Notes under the pieces: generated by a model | The model's database searches: none | The model's input: only the letters and a program-made list of their open reading frames with translations | Told to the model about the DNA's origin: nothing | Part shown: positions 28,468 to 39,949 of the stretch, piece after piece | Layout: every line of letters begins with the position of its first letter | Numbering within the stretch: position 1 is the stretch's first letter | Source of the DNA: Magnetococcales bacterium WMHbinv6 | GTDB taxonomy: Bacteria; Pseudomonadota; Magnetococcia; Magnetococcales; Magnetaquicoccaceae | Reading direction: 5' to 3' | DNA length: 64,000 nt | NCBI GenBank assembly: GCA_002753135.1 | Contig: PDZV01000013.1 | Coordinates: 1 to 64,000 of the forward strand | Program-made: the position numbers and the translations under genes

Positions 28468-29092
28468 CAAACACCACGATTTTGCGGCCCAGGTGTGGTT
28501 CAACAGAGTTTTGCCCATCCCAGGGTGATTTGCCATAATAGATGGCACCCTCGGTCGCTACCTGCTCATAGTAGGCATCATAGAGATTGGTCTTGCGCAA
28601 ATCGGCTCCGGCCAGATTACAGGCAATGAAACGGGTGTGATCCAGGGTGGATTCCCGCAAAGAGGCGCGCTGCAAATCGGCACCGGTCAAATCCACCCGG
28701 TCCAACTGGCAGGCCAATAACTGTGCCATTTGCAAATTGGCTCGGCACATAGAAACCGCCTCCAGATTGCACATCAAAAAGCGACTGTACGCCAGATCGG
28801 CATCATCAAAACGACACTCTGGAAATTGCGAACGTTGGCAAAAGGCATGATCCATGCGGCTGCCAAGAAAAGATACCTGCTGCAGGAGAGTCTCCTGAAG
28901 ATGGATTTCACTCATTTGACACTGGTCGAAACAAACATCATACAACCGACTGCCCACCAGTATGGCACCCGTTAAATCGACACCACGAAAATCGATGGTG
29001 CGGATCTCAATGAAAGAGAGATCCGCACCGCGCAACTGTCCATCCCGGCCATAGGTCGCCAGCAACTGTGCTTTATCGGTTATTGGCTGCAT
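28457..29092 (-). CDS. Pentapeptide-repeat protein
   Basis: 211 residues forming a right-handed quadrilateral helix. Repeats of the A(D/N)Lxx type run from about residue 20 to 170: LRGADLSFIEIRTIDFRGVDLTGAIL, FDDADLAYSRFLMCNLEAVSM, VDLTGADLQRASLRESTL, CNLAGADLRKTNLYDA. The cysteine content inside the repeats is unusual. No enzyme domain is fused. It lies 14 bases after korB and overlaps sdhE. Function unknown; a scaffold or protein-binding role in this metabolic operon is inference only. Confidence 0.85.
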   Translation of the reverse strand: MQPITDKAQLLATYGRDGQLRGADLSFIEIRTIDFRGVDLTGAILVGSRLYDVCFDQCQMSEIHLQETLLQQVSFLGSRMDHAFCQRSQFPECRFDDADLAYSRFLMCNLEAVSMCRANLQMAQLLACQLDRVDLTGADLQRASLRESTLDHTRFIACNLAGADLRKTNLYDAYYEQVATEGAIYYGKSPWDGQNSVEPHLGRKIVVFDGE

Positions 29093-29106
29093 GGCCGCGG
29101 CCTCGA

Positions 29107-29985
29107 TCAGGGACGAGCCAGATCGATAATTTTGTTCACATCGTAACCAGGGTGGCCACCCACCTTCTCGACAATTTTGTGCAACCGCTCATCGAGGGTG
29201 GGGCGATCCACCTTGTACAGCAGTCCGATCGGGGCATGGCCTTCTGCATCACGGCGGGCCAACTCCATGGCGGCACCCAGACTGGTCACATCATGACCTT
29301 CCGGGATCTCTCTCACCAACTCACGATAATATTCCACCGTGTCAATGTTGTTGAAAGTGGGGCATTGCGAGAAAATGTTGACATAAGAAAAGCCCTTATG
29401 CTCCAAAGCCCCTTTGATCAGCTCAGCACAGATCTGCGGTTTACCGGCAAAACCTTGTGCCACGTAGGTTGCCCCATAGGTCAACATGTAGAGCAGTGGA
29501 TTCATCGGTTCATCCGGTCCACCATAGGGGGTGGTGTAGGCCTTCAACTCAGGGCGTGAGGTGGGCGAATACTGCCCCTTGGTCAAACCATAAATACCAT
29601 TATCATACAGTACATAAGTCATGTTGACATTTTTGCGGGCCATGTGCGGCATATGACCACCACCGATGGAAAAACCATCGCCGTCACCACCGGTCACCAG
29701 CACAGCCAGATCAGGACGTGCCAACTGGGCACCAGTTGCCACCGGTCCGGCCCGACCATGCAGGGTGTGCATCTTATAGGATTTGATGAAGTATGGTGTC
29801 CGCGAAGAACAGCCAATACCAGAAATAGCCATCAAATTGGCATAGTCGACACCCAATTCGGACAAGGCCCGATAGATGCTGTTGAGAATGCCATGATATC
29901 CGCAACCGGGACACCAGACGACACTTACCTCAGATTTATAATCCTTTGGCTTGAGATCAACTTTATGGAGTGCGGCGACAGACAT
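29107..29985 (-). CDS. korB: 2-oxoglutarate:ferredoxin oxidoreductase, beta subunit
   Basis: Thiamine-diphosphate subunit of the enzyme that carboxylates succinyl-CoA to 2-oxoglutarate in the reductive TCA cycle (or the reverse). 292 residues with WCPGCGYHGILN near 24-35, GIGCSSRTPYF, the ThDP/Mg motif TGGDGDGFSIGGGH near 98-111, and NNGIYGLTKGQ. There is no fused ferredoxin domain, as usual for two-subunit KOR. The start ATG 29985 overlaps the korA stop (TGATG), so the subunits are translationally coupled. The 2-oxo acid specificity is inferred from subunit architecture and the sucCD neighbours. Confidence 0.92.
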   Translation of the reverse strand: MSVAALHKVDLKPKDYKSEVSVVWCPGCGYHGILNSIYRALSELGVDYANLMAISGIGCSSRTPYFIKSYKMHTLHGRAGPVATGAQLARPDLAVLVTGGDGDGFSIGGGHMPHMARKNVNMTYVLYDNGIYGLTKGQYSPTSRPELKAYTTPYGGPDEPMNPLLYMLTYGATYVAQGFAGKPQICAELIKGALEHKGFSYVNIFSQCPTFNNIDTVEYYRELVREIPEGHDVTSLGAAMELARRDAEGHAPIGLLYKVDRPTLDERLHKIVEKVGGHPGYDVNKIIDLARP

Positions 29986-31697
29986 CAGATTATCTCCTTG
30001 ACTTTGTTGATCATCTGGATCGGCGTAAAGGGCAAACCACCGCAGATGGTGAACGGAATCGGCTTGATGGAAGTCTCAGCCCGGATGAAATGGGACAACT
30101 GTCCTTGATAATTGACCTCCGGAACCAGAATTTTTTTGCAGGTCGCCGCAAATGATTCATACTGCGCAACCGGCATCGGCCACATCAGTTTGGGATAGAA
30201 TCCTTTCACTTTGTGCCCTTCGGCGCGCAGGCGAGCCACCGCTTCCCGTGCCACACCGATGGTGCTGCCCCAGGTGATGATGCCCACATCCGCATCACCG
30301 TCGCCATCGACTTCCACCGGCTTGTAACGATCAACAATCGGTTTGATCTTGTTAAAGCGTTTGGCATGCATCGACTCATGCGCTTCCGGCTTGAAGCTGG
30401 GTGCGCCGGTTTCGGTATGTTCCAAACCGGTAGCAATGTGCATCCCTTCCGGCGTACCCGGATCAACCATCGGCGAAATACCGTCATCAGTGATCAAGTA
30501 ACGTTTGTAGGTACCTTCACCGTCCCACTTCTTGCGATTGACGAGTCGATAGCTGGCCGGATCAGGCCGCGGTATCGTCTGGGTTGAAAAGGCCAGTGAA
30601 CCGTCCGACAGCAACAACACGGGACATTGATACTCTTCGGCAATGTTCAGGGCATCCACCGTCATATCAATGCAATCCTTCACATCCTCCACCGACAAAA
30701 CGATGCGCGGGGCATCGCCGTGGGCACCATGAATTGCCAAAAAGAGATCTGACTGTTCATGTTTGGTCGGCAAACCGGTGGAAGGCCCACCACGCTGCAC
30801 ATCGACCAACATGACCGGTGTTTCACTCATCGAAGCCATGCCCAGCATTTCTGCCATCAAGGCCAAACCAGGACCGGATGTGGCCGTCATCGATTTTCTG
30901 CCAGCATAAGAGGCACCCAACACCTGGGCGATTGAGGCAATTTCATCCTCGGCTTGAATCAATGTACCACCCAGTTTTGGCAGATGGGTCGCCACATATT
31001 TGGCAATTTCTGTTGCCGGGGTGATCGGATAGGCGGAGAAAAATTCCAACCCTCCCAGAATGGCTCCCATACCGGCAGCATCGTTGCCGGAAATCACGAT
31101 CACATCTTTGGGATCGCTCGGATCGGCAACCCGCCAGGGATCATTTTTCTGTAACGCCAGGCCCAACTCTTTGCCCTTGTCGAAAGCCTGCAGGTTGAAG
31201 TTGAGAATCTCTTCACCCTTCTTTTTGAATTTGTTGGTCAATACCTGCTTCAAGGTGGCTTCGCTGATATTGAACAATACCGACAAGGCACCCATGGCAA
31301 CCATATTTTTGGAGCGATAGGATTTCATCTCCTTGGCGGTTTTGGACATCGGAACCGGATAGGCAATGACGCCCTCAGGAATTTCCGGTTCAAAATCGCC
31401 GCCTGGATAGTCGTAGACGAAAGCCGTACCCGGTTTCAACAAATGTTTGTTGACTTCGTAGGCTTCGCCATTGAACGCGCAAAAGACATCAAAGGTGTCA
31501 CCCTGGTTATAGATACGCTCCGGCGAGGTCCGCACTTGGTACATGGCATAACCGCCTTTGATTTCCGCCGGAAAGGTTTTGAAGGTGTAAACCTCCAGAC
31601 CGGCCCGGGCACACGCGGCGGCAATGAAATCACCCGTGGAGATGATACCCTCACCACCCTCCCCGGCTACTCGAATAATCAGGTCATTCTTTGCCAT
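29985..31697 (-). CDS. korA: 2-oxoglutarate:ferredoxin oxidoreductase, fused gamma-alpha subunit
   Basis: 570 residues from ATG 31697, with GGAG five bases upstream; an upstream extension of the frame has no start signal. The gamma domain (about 1-185) begins [18 protein letters not shown] and contains [18 protein letters not shown]. The alpha (pyrimidine-binding) part (about 205-570) has [36 protein letters not shown] and [19 protein letters not shown]. This gamma-alpha fusion is the standard KorA layout. It leads the korA-korB-pentapeptide-sdhE operon, 132 bases after sucD. Confidence 0.93.
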   Translation of the reverse strand: MAKNDLIIRVAGEGGEGIISTGDFIAAACARAGLEVYTFKTFPAEIKGGYAMYQVRTSPERIYNQGDTFDVFCAFNGEAYEVNKHLLKPGTAFVYDYPGGDFEPEIPEGVIAYPVPMSKTAKEMKSYRSKNMVAMGALSVLFNISEATLKQVLTNKFKKKGEEILNFNLQAFDKGKELGLALQKNDPWRVADPSDPKDVIVISGNDAAGMGAILGGLEFFSAYPITPATEIAKYVATHLPKLGGTLIQAEDEIASIAQVLGASYAGRKSMTATSGPGLALMAEMLGMASMSETPVMLVDVQRGGPSTGLPTKHEQSDLFLAIHGAHGDAPRIVLSVEDVKDCIDMTVDALNIAEEYQCPVLLLSDGSLAFSTQTIPRPDPASYRLVNRKKWDGEGTYKRYLITDDGISPMVDPGTPEGMHIATGLEHTETGAPSFKPEAHESMHAKRFNKIKPIVDRYKPVEVDGDGDADVGIITWGSTIGVAREAVARLRAEGHKVKGFYPKLMWPMPVAQYESFAATCKKILVPEVNYQGQLSHFIRAETSIKPIPFTICGGLPFTPIQMINKVKEII

Positions 31698-31829
31698 CGA
31701 AACTCCTTTATTAGGCTGCTTTCTTGTTTTTGATAGAGGCTGCGCCCAACGAAACAGTCTGTCAATTCCCCCACCTGCAGCGGCAAGCAACAGACTGTTG
31801 ACAACCGGTTGCGACTACACTCTCACCCC

Positions 31830-32702
31830 TCACCCTTTCAGAGCCGCGACAAGCGTGCTGCCCATGTCGGCAGGCGAACGGGCAATATGCACCCCTGCTG
31901 CCTCCAGCGCTGCAAACTTTTCGGCTGCTGTCCCCTTGCCACCGGAGATGATTGCTCCCGCATGCCCCATCCGTTTACCTTTGGGTGCGGTTGCTCCGGC
32001 AATAAAGGCAACCACTGGCTTGGTCATATTGGCTTTGATCCAAGCCGCTGCTTCTTCTTCCGCCGTACCACCGATTTCACCGATCATGATCACGGCTTCC
32101 GTCTGCGGGTCGGCTTCAAACAACTGCAGACAATCAATAAAGTTGGTGCCGTTAACCGGATCACCGCCCAATCCGACACAGGTACTCTGTCCCAGATTGA
32201 CCCGTGTGGTTTGCGCCACCGCTTCATAGGTCAAGGTGCCGGAACGGGAGACCACACCCACCTTGCCCACCTGATGGATGTGTCCCGGCATGATCCCGAT
32301 TTTGCACCCACCAGGGGTAATGATACCGGGGCAGTTGGGACCGATCAAACGGGTCTTGCGACCCTGCAGGTAACGCTTGACCCGCACCATATCCATCACC
32401 GGAATCCCTTCGGTGATACAGACCACCAGATCCATATCGGTGGATGCGGCCTCCATGATGGCATCGGCAGCAAAAGGAGGTGGCACGAAAATGACCGAGG
32501 CATTGGCACCAGTCTCTTTGACGGCGTCAGCCACCGTATCAAATACCGGACGATCCAGATGTTTGCTGCCACCCTTACCGGGAGTCACCCCCCCCTACAG
32601 TTGCGTGCCGTAGGCTATCGCCTGTTCCGAGTGGAATGTGCCATTGGCTCCGGTGAAGCCCTGACAAATGACGCGGGTATTCTTGTCAACCAGAATGCTC
32701 AT
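31830..32702 (-). pseudogene. sucD: Succinyl-CoA synthetase alpha subunit, interrupted by an in-frame TAG at codon 36
   Basis: From ATG 32702, with GGAAGG upstream and 12 bases after sucC, the frame reads [35 protein letters not shown], then TAG (32597-32595), then GGVTPGKGG and the rest of a normal SucD. The remainder includes [40 protein letters not shown] and [12 protein letters not shown] with the active-site His. Every other part is intact and in frame, about 290 codons in total. The stop lies next to a run of eight G. Moving one G out of the run to before TAG gives CTG GTA GGG GGG GTG (L-V-G-G-V), the expected sequence, with no length change. A base-calling or assembly slip is therefore as likely as a real mutation. 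Confidence 0.88.
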
Positions 32703-32714
32703 TTTTGCACCTTC

Positions 32715-33875
32715 CTATCGCACCGCAGCCACCGCCTTTTCGGCGGCATCATTGAGATCATCGGCGGAGATAATCGCCAGACCGGATTCATTGAGAATCT
32801 TTTTGCCCAGTTCGACGTTGGTCCCCTCCAGACGCACCACCAGCGGCACTTTGATGGCCACTTCACGGGCAGCCGTCACCACACCGTTGGCAATCACGTC
32901 GCAACGCATGATCCCACCAAAAATATTGATCATGACGGCTTTGACGCTGCTGTCGGACAGAATCAGTTTGAGGGCTTCCGTCACCACTTCCGTGGTGGCA
33001 CCGCCGCCTACATCCAAAAAGTTGGCCGGCTTGGCCCCTTTGAGCTGAATAATATCCATGGTGGCCATGGCCAGACCGGCACCGTTGACCATACAACCGA
33101 TGGAACCTTCCAGGGCGATATAATTCAGACCGTGCCGAGAAGCCTCAATCTCTTTGTCATTTTCTTCATTGAAATCACGCAACTCGATAATATCTTCATG
33201 CCGGTACAAGGCGTTGTCGTCAAAATTCATTTTGGCGTCCAACGCCATCAAGTCACCCTCTGCGGTCACCACCAGAGGATTGATCTCGACCAATGAGGCA
33301 TCGGAATTAACGAAGGCGTTATAGAGTGCGGTCATGAACTGTACCGCCTTGTTGACCTGCTTGCCTTCCAGTTTTAAACCAAATGCCAAATTACGGGCCT
33401 GAAAAGCAACCAATCCCACGGCGGGATCGATCACCTCTTTGAGAATTTTTTCCGGAGTACGAGCGGCAACCTCTTCGATTTCCATACCGCCTTCGGTGGA
33501 GGCCATCATGGTGATCCGGCTGGAGGCACGATCCACCACCATACCCAGATACAGCTCACGAGCAATAGCGCACCCCTCTTCGATATAGAGCCGTTTCACC
33601 ACTTTGCCGGCTGGACCGGTCTGATGGGTCACCAGTGTCATGCCCAGAATGCGCTCTGCATACTCTTTGACCTCACTCTGGCTGCGGGCCACTTTGACCC
33701 CGCCACCTTTGCCACGGCCTCCGGCATGAATCTGTGCTTTGACCACCGTGACGGCACTGCCCAACTGCTTCGCCGCCTGTTCCGCCTCGTCGACGGTAAA
33801 GGCAACATGGCCACGGGGTACTTTTACTCCATAACTGGCTAGAATCTTTTTAGCTTGGTATTCGTGAATATTCAT
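32715..33875 (-). CDS. sucC: Succinyl-CoA synthetase beta subunit
   Basis: ATP-grasp subunit that, with SucD, interconverts succinate plus CoA and succinyl-CoA. 386 residues of normal length: [17 protein letters not shown] at the start, [18 protein letters not shown] (nucleotide-binding Lys), [19 protein letters not shown] (Mg ligands) and [17 protein letters not shown] near the C terminus. In a reductive TCA setting it supplies succinyl-CoA to KorAB. It starts with ATG 33875, and sucD follows by 12 bases. Confidence 0.95.
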   Translation of the reverse strand: MNIHEYQAKKILASYGVKVPRGHVAFTVDEAEQAAKQLGSAVTVVKAQIHAGGRGKGGGVKVARSQSEVKEYAERILGMTLVTHQTGPAGKVVKRLYIEEGCAIARELYLGMVVDRASSRITMMASTEGGMEIEEVAARTPEKILKEVIDPAVGLVAFQARNLAFGLKLEGKQVNKAVQFMTALYNAFVNSDASLVEINPLVVTAEGDLMALDAKMNFDDNALYRHEDIIELRDFNEENDKEIEASRHGLNYIALEGSIGCMVNGAGLAMATMDIIQLKGAKPANFLDVGGGATTEVVTEALKLILSDSSVKAVMINIFGGIMRCDVIANGVVTAAREVAIKVPLVVRLEGTNVELGKKILNESGLAIISADDLNDAAEKAVAAVR

Positions 33876-34029
33876 AAGTGGTTCCCGTTCGCTCCAACGT
33901 TATTCATCATCCTGCTACCGAAGAATCCCCTGTCCATCTGCTGCTTTCCAGCCCTGCCTCGCGGCGGCTGAACTGCCGATAATAAGCGGTTTACCATCTG
34001 GAGTCCATGCTTGTCGGAAGCGCGTTCCA

Positions 34030-35751
34030 TCAAGCAGGAAGCCCACTTTTCCCATAACTGGGCAACAGTCGCGGTGAAGTGCGATGCTGACCGGCAGCTT
34101 TTTCGTGCAACGCCTCCATGAAGCTTTCCAGGTGCGATACACCCGGATTGCTGCCTTCGCCGTTGTTTTGAGCAAAACGGGCCGCGCTGCGACCAGCCCG
34201 CAAACCAAAAACCAAAATTTCCAGCAGGGCATTACCCATCAAGCGGTTGTCGCCGTGCACCCCACCGGTCACCTCCCCTGCCGCATAGAGCCCGGGCATA
34301 TCGGTACCCCCATCGCTTTGAATGGCAATACCGCCATTTTGATAATGCAGAGTGGGATAGGTCAACACCGGGGCCACGCGCAGATCAATACCCTTGCCGA
34401 TAAACTCCCGGAAGCGACCCGGAAACTCCCGTTCAATGGTACCACGCCCATGCAACAGATCGATCAACGGAATATCCAGCCATACACCCACCCGACCGCT
34501 GGGGGTGGTAATGCCGTTACCCATCTCGGTGCATTCGCGAATAATCGCCGCCGAAGTGACATCACGCGGTTCCAGGCCAAAAACAAACTCTTCGCCATGA
34601 TAATTCAGCAGTTGCGCACCCCAACCACGAAATTTTTCCGTCAACAGCAAGCCAATTTTGCGATCCGGGTAGACAATTCCGGTCGGATGATACTGACAAT
34701 AACGTAAATCACGCAGTGGCACCCCAGCCCGATAGGCCAACACCAAACCGTCGGCCAGCGCCCCATAATGGTTGGAGGTGGGAAATTTTTTGAAGTGCAG
34801 ACGGCCAAAGCCACCCGTGGCCAAAACCACGGCCCGGGCATGGACAACCTGAATGGTCGGCAGACGATCACCCGCGACCAGATGTTCCAACACCGCTCCC
34901 ACCGCCCGGCCATTGTCATCGGTCAACAGTTCTACCGCCGGATGAAAGGGCAAAACACGAATATTGGCAAAGCTTTCGGCATGATCACGCAGTACGCGCA
35001 TCAACTCCAGGCCAGTCACATCGCCGGAGGCGTGCAGCCGACGGCGCGAAGTGCCACCCCCATGTCGCACCTTCATGCGTCCAGTCGGATATTTATCGAA
35101 GAGCATGCCCAACTCTTCCAACCAGCGTAAAACTCGCGGTCCATCGCTGACCAATGATTCCACCAGATCGGGATCATTGATAAAATGACCCCCACCCATG
35201 GTATCCAGATAGTGCTGTACCGGCGAATCCGCCTCCTGATCCGCAACCTGCATACCGCCTTCCGCCATGATGGTATTGGAGTCACCATGACGCAGTTTGG
35301 TAACGATCAACACCTTGGCTCCGGCTTCGGCAGCGGCAATCGCCGCCGTGGTGCCCGCACCACCCCCACCGATCACCAACACGTCGGTATGCAAATCGGC
35401 TTTCACCTGTTTGCTGAACGGGGCGAGTGCAGAGGGATCGCCTTCTGCAGCTGAATGGCTGCGACGAGACAAGGCAAAATGACGGCTGACCGCATGGCGG
35501 GGCCAGGATTCCAACAGATCGGCCAATTCACAAGGGACCAAATCCCCCTGGTTGGGTCCTAAAGTCAGGGGACGGCAGCTATCGGCCCGATAGTCGGGAT
35601 GAAACTCCTCCAACCAGGCTCGCCGGTCAGAAAGCGACAATGACGGGTAACTCTCACCACGACGCAAAGCGGTCAAACGGCTCTCGCGCGTCTTGACCAC
35701 CAGGCGGGCCGACTCACGCAATGCTTCAGGAAAGTGGTTCAAACCTTCCAT
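34030..35751 (-). CDS. frdA: Fumarate reductase flavoprotein subunit, soluble (TfrA-like) type
   Basis: 573 residues. An N-terminal extension of about 110 residues precedes the FAD fold (TDVLVIGGGGAGTTAAIAAAEAGA). The catalytic half has HGGGTSRRRLHASGDVTG, CQYHPTGIVYPD (catalytic His) and GEVTGGVHGDNRLMGNALLE (substrate Arg). Where covalent SdhA/FrdA proteins have the FAD-linking His, this one reads DSNTIMAEGG with Asn, so FAD should be bound non-covalently, as in thiol:fumarate reductase and aspartate oxidase. The Fe-S gene lies 55 bases upstream. No membrane anchor gene is present. It reduces fumarate in the reductive TCA direction, electron donor unknown. Start ATG 35751 follows GAGGAA. 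Confidence 0.87.
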   Translation of the reverse strand: MEGLNHFPEALRESARLVVKTRESRLTALRRGESYPSLSLSDRRAWLEEFHPDYRADSCRPLTLGPNQGDLVPCELADLLESWPRHAVSRHFALSRRSHSAAEGDPSALAPFSKQVKADLHTDVLVIGGGGAGTTAAIAAAEAGAKVLIVTKLRHGDSNTIMAEGGMQVADQEADSPVQHYLDTMGGGHFINDPDLVESLVSDGPRVLRWLEELGMLFDKYPTGRMKVRHGGGTSRRRLHASGDVTGLELMRVLRDHAESFANIRVLPFHPAVELLTDDNGRAVGAVLEHLVAGDRLPTIQVVHARAVVLATGGFGRLHFKKFPTSNHYGALADGLVLAYRAGVPLRDLRYCQYHPTGIVYPDRKIGLLLTEKFRGWGAQLLNYHGEEFVFGLEPRDVTSAAIIRECTEMGNGITTPSGRVGVWLDIPLIDLLHGRGTIEREFPGRFREFIGKGIDLRVAPVLTYPTLHYQNGGIAIQSDGGTDMPGLYAAGEVTGGVHGDNRLMGNALLEILVFGLRAGRSAARFAQNNGEGSNPGVSHLESFMEALHEKAAGQHRTSPRLLPSYGKSGLPA

Positions 35752-35806
35752 GAACAGAATTCCTCACCCTTGATCATAACCAATTGCCCCTCCATTCATC
35801 CACGGC

Positions 35807-36547
35807 TCAGATCAAAGAACGGTCTTCGGGTAACCAGGTACCAGGAGGGGCATCATCCGGTTCCCGTTCACGGCGTTGATACAATGCCTGAAACTCCACC
35901 CCTGACAAGCGACGCACTTTGCGGAAAAGAGAACGATAATGGCCGCTCTCTACCTTTTCCAGCGCCTTGGCCAAATGTTCAGCCGGTGCCTCGCGATAAC
36001 GCCCATGAAAACGACGGGCAGCCAATGCGGCATTGGGTTGCGATATGCTGGAAGGACAGCGAAGCACGCAAGCCTGACACTGCACACAGGTAAACGACTG
36101 CTGTGCCGCAGAACGCAGGTCACCCCGCTTGATCATTCCCACGTAACCCATGACATCAATACCCACTGGACACAATCGGCTGCATTCACCGCACATGACG
36201 CAGTTGTTGACCTCTGGATAAAGACTCAAGACCTGATATTCCGGGCTGTTCTCTGGCGGGAGTTCCATCCGGTGTACTGCTTTTTTCTGGGGGATATAGG
36301 GCAGAGAGAGAATCTCCATGCCATGCTTTGCCTCATCCTGACACATCAACCCGGCGACAAGTGGGTGTGCATCCCGCATGCGGTACAACACGGTGCAGGC
36401 ACCGCATACACCACCACGACACCCCACCCCGCGTACAAAACGCAATCCTGCCTCTTCCAGCGCCACCAAAATTGTGCGACCGGCAGAAACCGTGTATTCC
36501 GTGCCATCAAAAGCGATGGTGATGGTCGCCACTTTTGGGCCAGCCAT
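35807..36547 (-). CDS. frdB: Fumarate reductase iron-sulfur subunit
   Basis: 246 residues. Plant-type [2Fe-2S] domain (about 1-100) with CRGGVCGACTVLY near 43-55 and a later CQDE; then two cysteine groups CVMCGECSRLCPVG (about 115-128) and CVQCQACVLRCPSS (about 153-166) for [3Fe-4S]/[4Fe-4S] clusters. It ends after about 80 more residues and lacks the CCG (heterodisulfide-reductase-like) domain of TfrB. Start ATG 36547 is preceded by nine G and AAC. It is the first gene of the frdB-frdA pair. The order (Fe-S before flavoprotein) and the missing anchor distinguish it from respiratory complex II. Confidence 0.88.
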   Translation of the reverse strand: MAGPKVATITIAFDGTEYTVSAGRTILVALEEAGLRFVRGVGCRGGVCGACTVLYRMRDAHPLVAGLMCQDEAKHGMEILSLPYIPQKKAVHRMELPPENSPEYQVLSLYPEVNNCVMCGECSRLCPVGIDVMGYVGMIKRGDLRSAAQQSFTCVQCQACVLRCPSSISQPNAALAARRFHGRYREAPAEHLAKALEKVESGHYRSLFRKVRRLSGVEFQALYQRREREPDDAPPGTWLPEDRSLI

Positions 36548-36650
36548 CGTTCCCCCCCCCTATTGTCTTGCCAAGCAAACAAGTGACAAACGCACCACCA
36601 TGGGGCGAATCGGAATACCCACATGGTGGCGTATTTTTGTCTTTTGCAAG

Positions 36651-36682
36651 CGTTCATCCGGGAAAACCGCCCCGGATGAACG
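36651..36682. terminator. Long perfect stem-loop after the isocitrate dehydrogenase gene
   Basis: 12-bp perfect stem, arms CGTTCATCCGGG and CCCGGATGAACG, eight-base loop. It lies 20 bases beyond the icd stop codon (minus strand) and before frdB. No T run follows in the icd direction, so it may act as an RNA-stabilising hairpin or Rho-independent-like terminator. Confidence 0.55.
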
Positions 36683-36702
36683 ACTCACAACTGAACGAAT
36701 GG

Positions 36703-39006
<2,304 letters not shown>

Positions 39007-39109
39007 TCATGCTGGAGTGAATGGCTTTCGTCAAGGAATCTCAAACAGGTGGGCAAGGAGAATTGTTACCGTCTGTCACAAACGGCAATCACCGGAAGGG
39101 CAAAGCAAA

Positions 39110-39925
39110 CTATAACGCATTATCAAAAAAGGAAAAATCGGTCAACAAGCCATGTGTCATTGCCAAACGGTAGCTTTTGATTTCCGGTCCGCAGGAGTGC
39201 GAGCGTATATTTCCTCCCTGGTAGTGTTCCAGTTGCTGATTGTAGACCGGATGCTCATGGTCCTGGTGATAGGCAGCCACCAGATTGGTCAAGGAGCTGA
39301 TCAGCTCCGCATGATCAGAAGGACGGTAGGAGGTGATAAATTCGGTCAAAAAACGAAATTTTTCCACCTGAAAACTCTGTCTGGCCAGCATGGCTTGCCA
39401 CGCCATCAAAAAAACTTGTGCCCACTGATCCGTCTGCCAGACCTTCCGCCGCGCCAAACTGGTCAAGGCAGAGCGCTCTCCCGCTTCTGGCCAGGATTGC
39501 AGCAGGGCGATCAGCAACGGATTGACACTGTCACGCAGGTGCAACAGGCGCAAATAGCGCTCAATGACCACCGGCATGACCGGCACCATCCGCTCCCGAT
39601 GGCCAAAGCTGATCTGGCAATAAATTCCTTCCGCCGACAAGAGCAACTCCAACCTCTCAGCGGTCTCCTCATCGATTCCAGAGAGAGGGAGTGCCACCTC
39701 ACACCGCTCTCGTTCCTGATCGTCCGGTGTAAACATGGGTGACAACAACCATTCAATTTCATATGGTTCACGCTGCTGCAATATTTCGCGCGTCAACCCA
39801 TCCAAGGGATCCCGCACATCCAACAAACTGCATACGGCACTGCCAACCCGCACCGACATTTCCCGTGGGCGGGAAAGTTCGCGCCGGATACACTCCAGTA
39901 GAGCAGGATAATAGGAAGAACCCAT
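39110..39925 (-). CDS. Hypothetical protein, no recognised domain
   Basis: 271 residues from ATG 39925, 24 bases after the EAL gene in the same direction. No signal peptide or membrane helix. Visible features are an Arg-rich N terminus (IRRELSRPREMSVRVG), an acidic middle and a helix-rich C-terminal half with WQTDQWAQVFLMAWQAMLARQ and HQDHEHPVYNQQLEHYQGG. Its position suggests co-expression with the degenerate EAL protein, hence possibly c-di-GMP-related signalling. No firm function. Confidence 0.6.
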   Translation of the reverse strand: MGSSYYPALLECIRRELSRPREMSVRVGSAVCSLLDVRDPLDGLTREILQQREPYEIEWLLSPMFTPDDQERERCEVALPLSGIDEETAERLELLLSAEGIYCQISFGHRERMVPVMPVVIERYLRLLHLRDSVNPLLIALLQSWPEAGERSALTSLARRKVWQTDQWAQVFLMAWQAMLARQSFQVEKFRFLTEFITSYRPSDHAELISSLTNLVAAYHQDHEHPVYNQQLEHYQGGNIRSHSCGPEIKSYRLAMTHGLLTDFSFFDNAL

Positions 39926-39949
39926 GGCTTGCCTGCAGAAAAATATGTC

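Noticed and set aside
31809-33296. 495-codon plus-strand frame across sucD/sucC
   Set aside because: Antisense of sucD and sucC and spans their junction; no domain or ribosome site.
33915-34232. Short minus-strand frame after frdA
   Set aside because: Mostly overlaps frdA in another frame; the non-overlapping tail has no recognisable motif.
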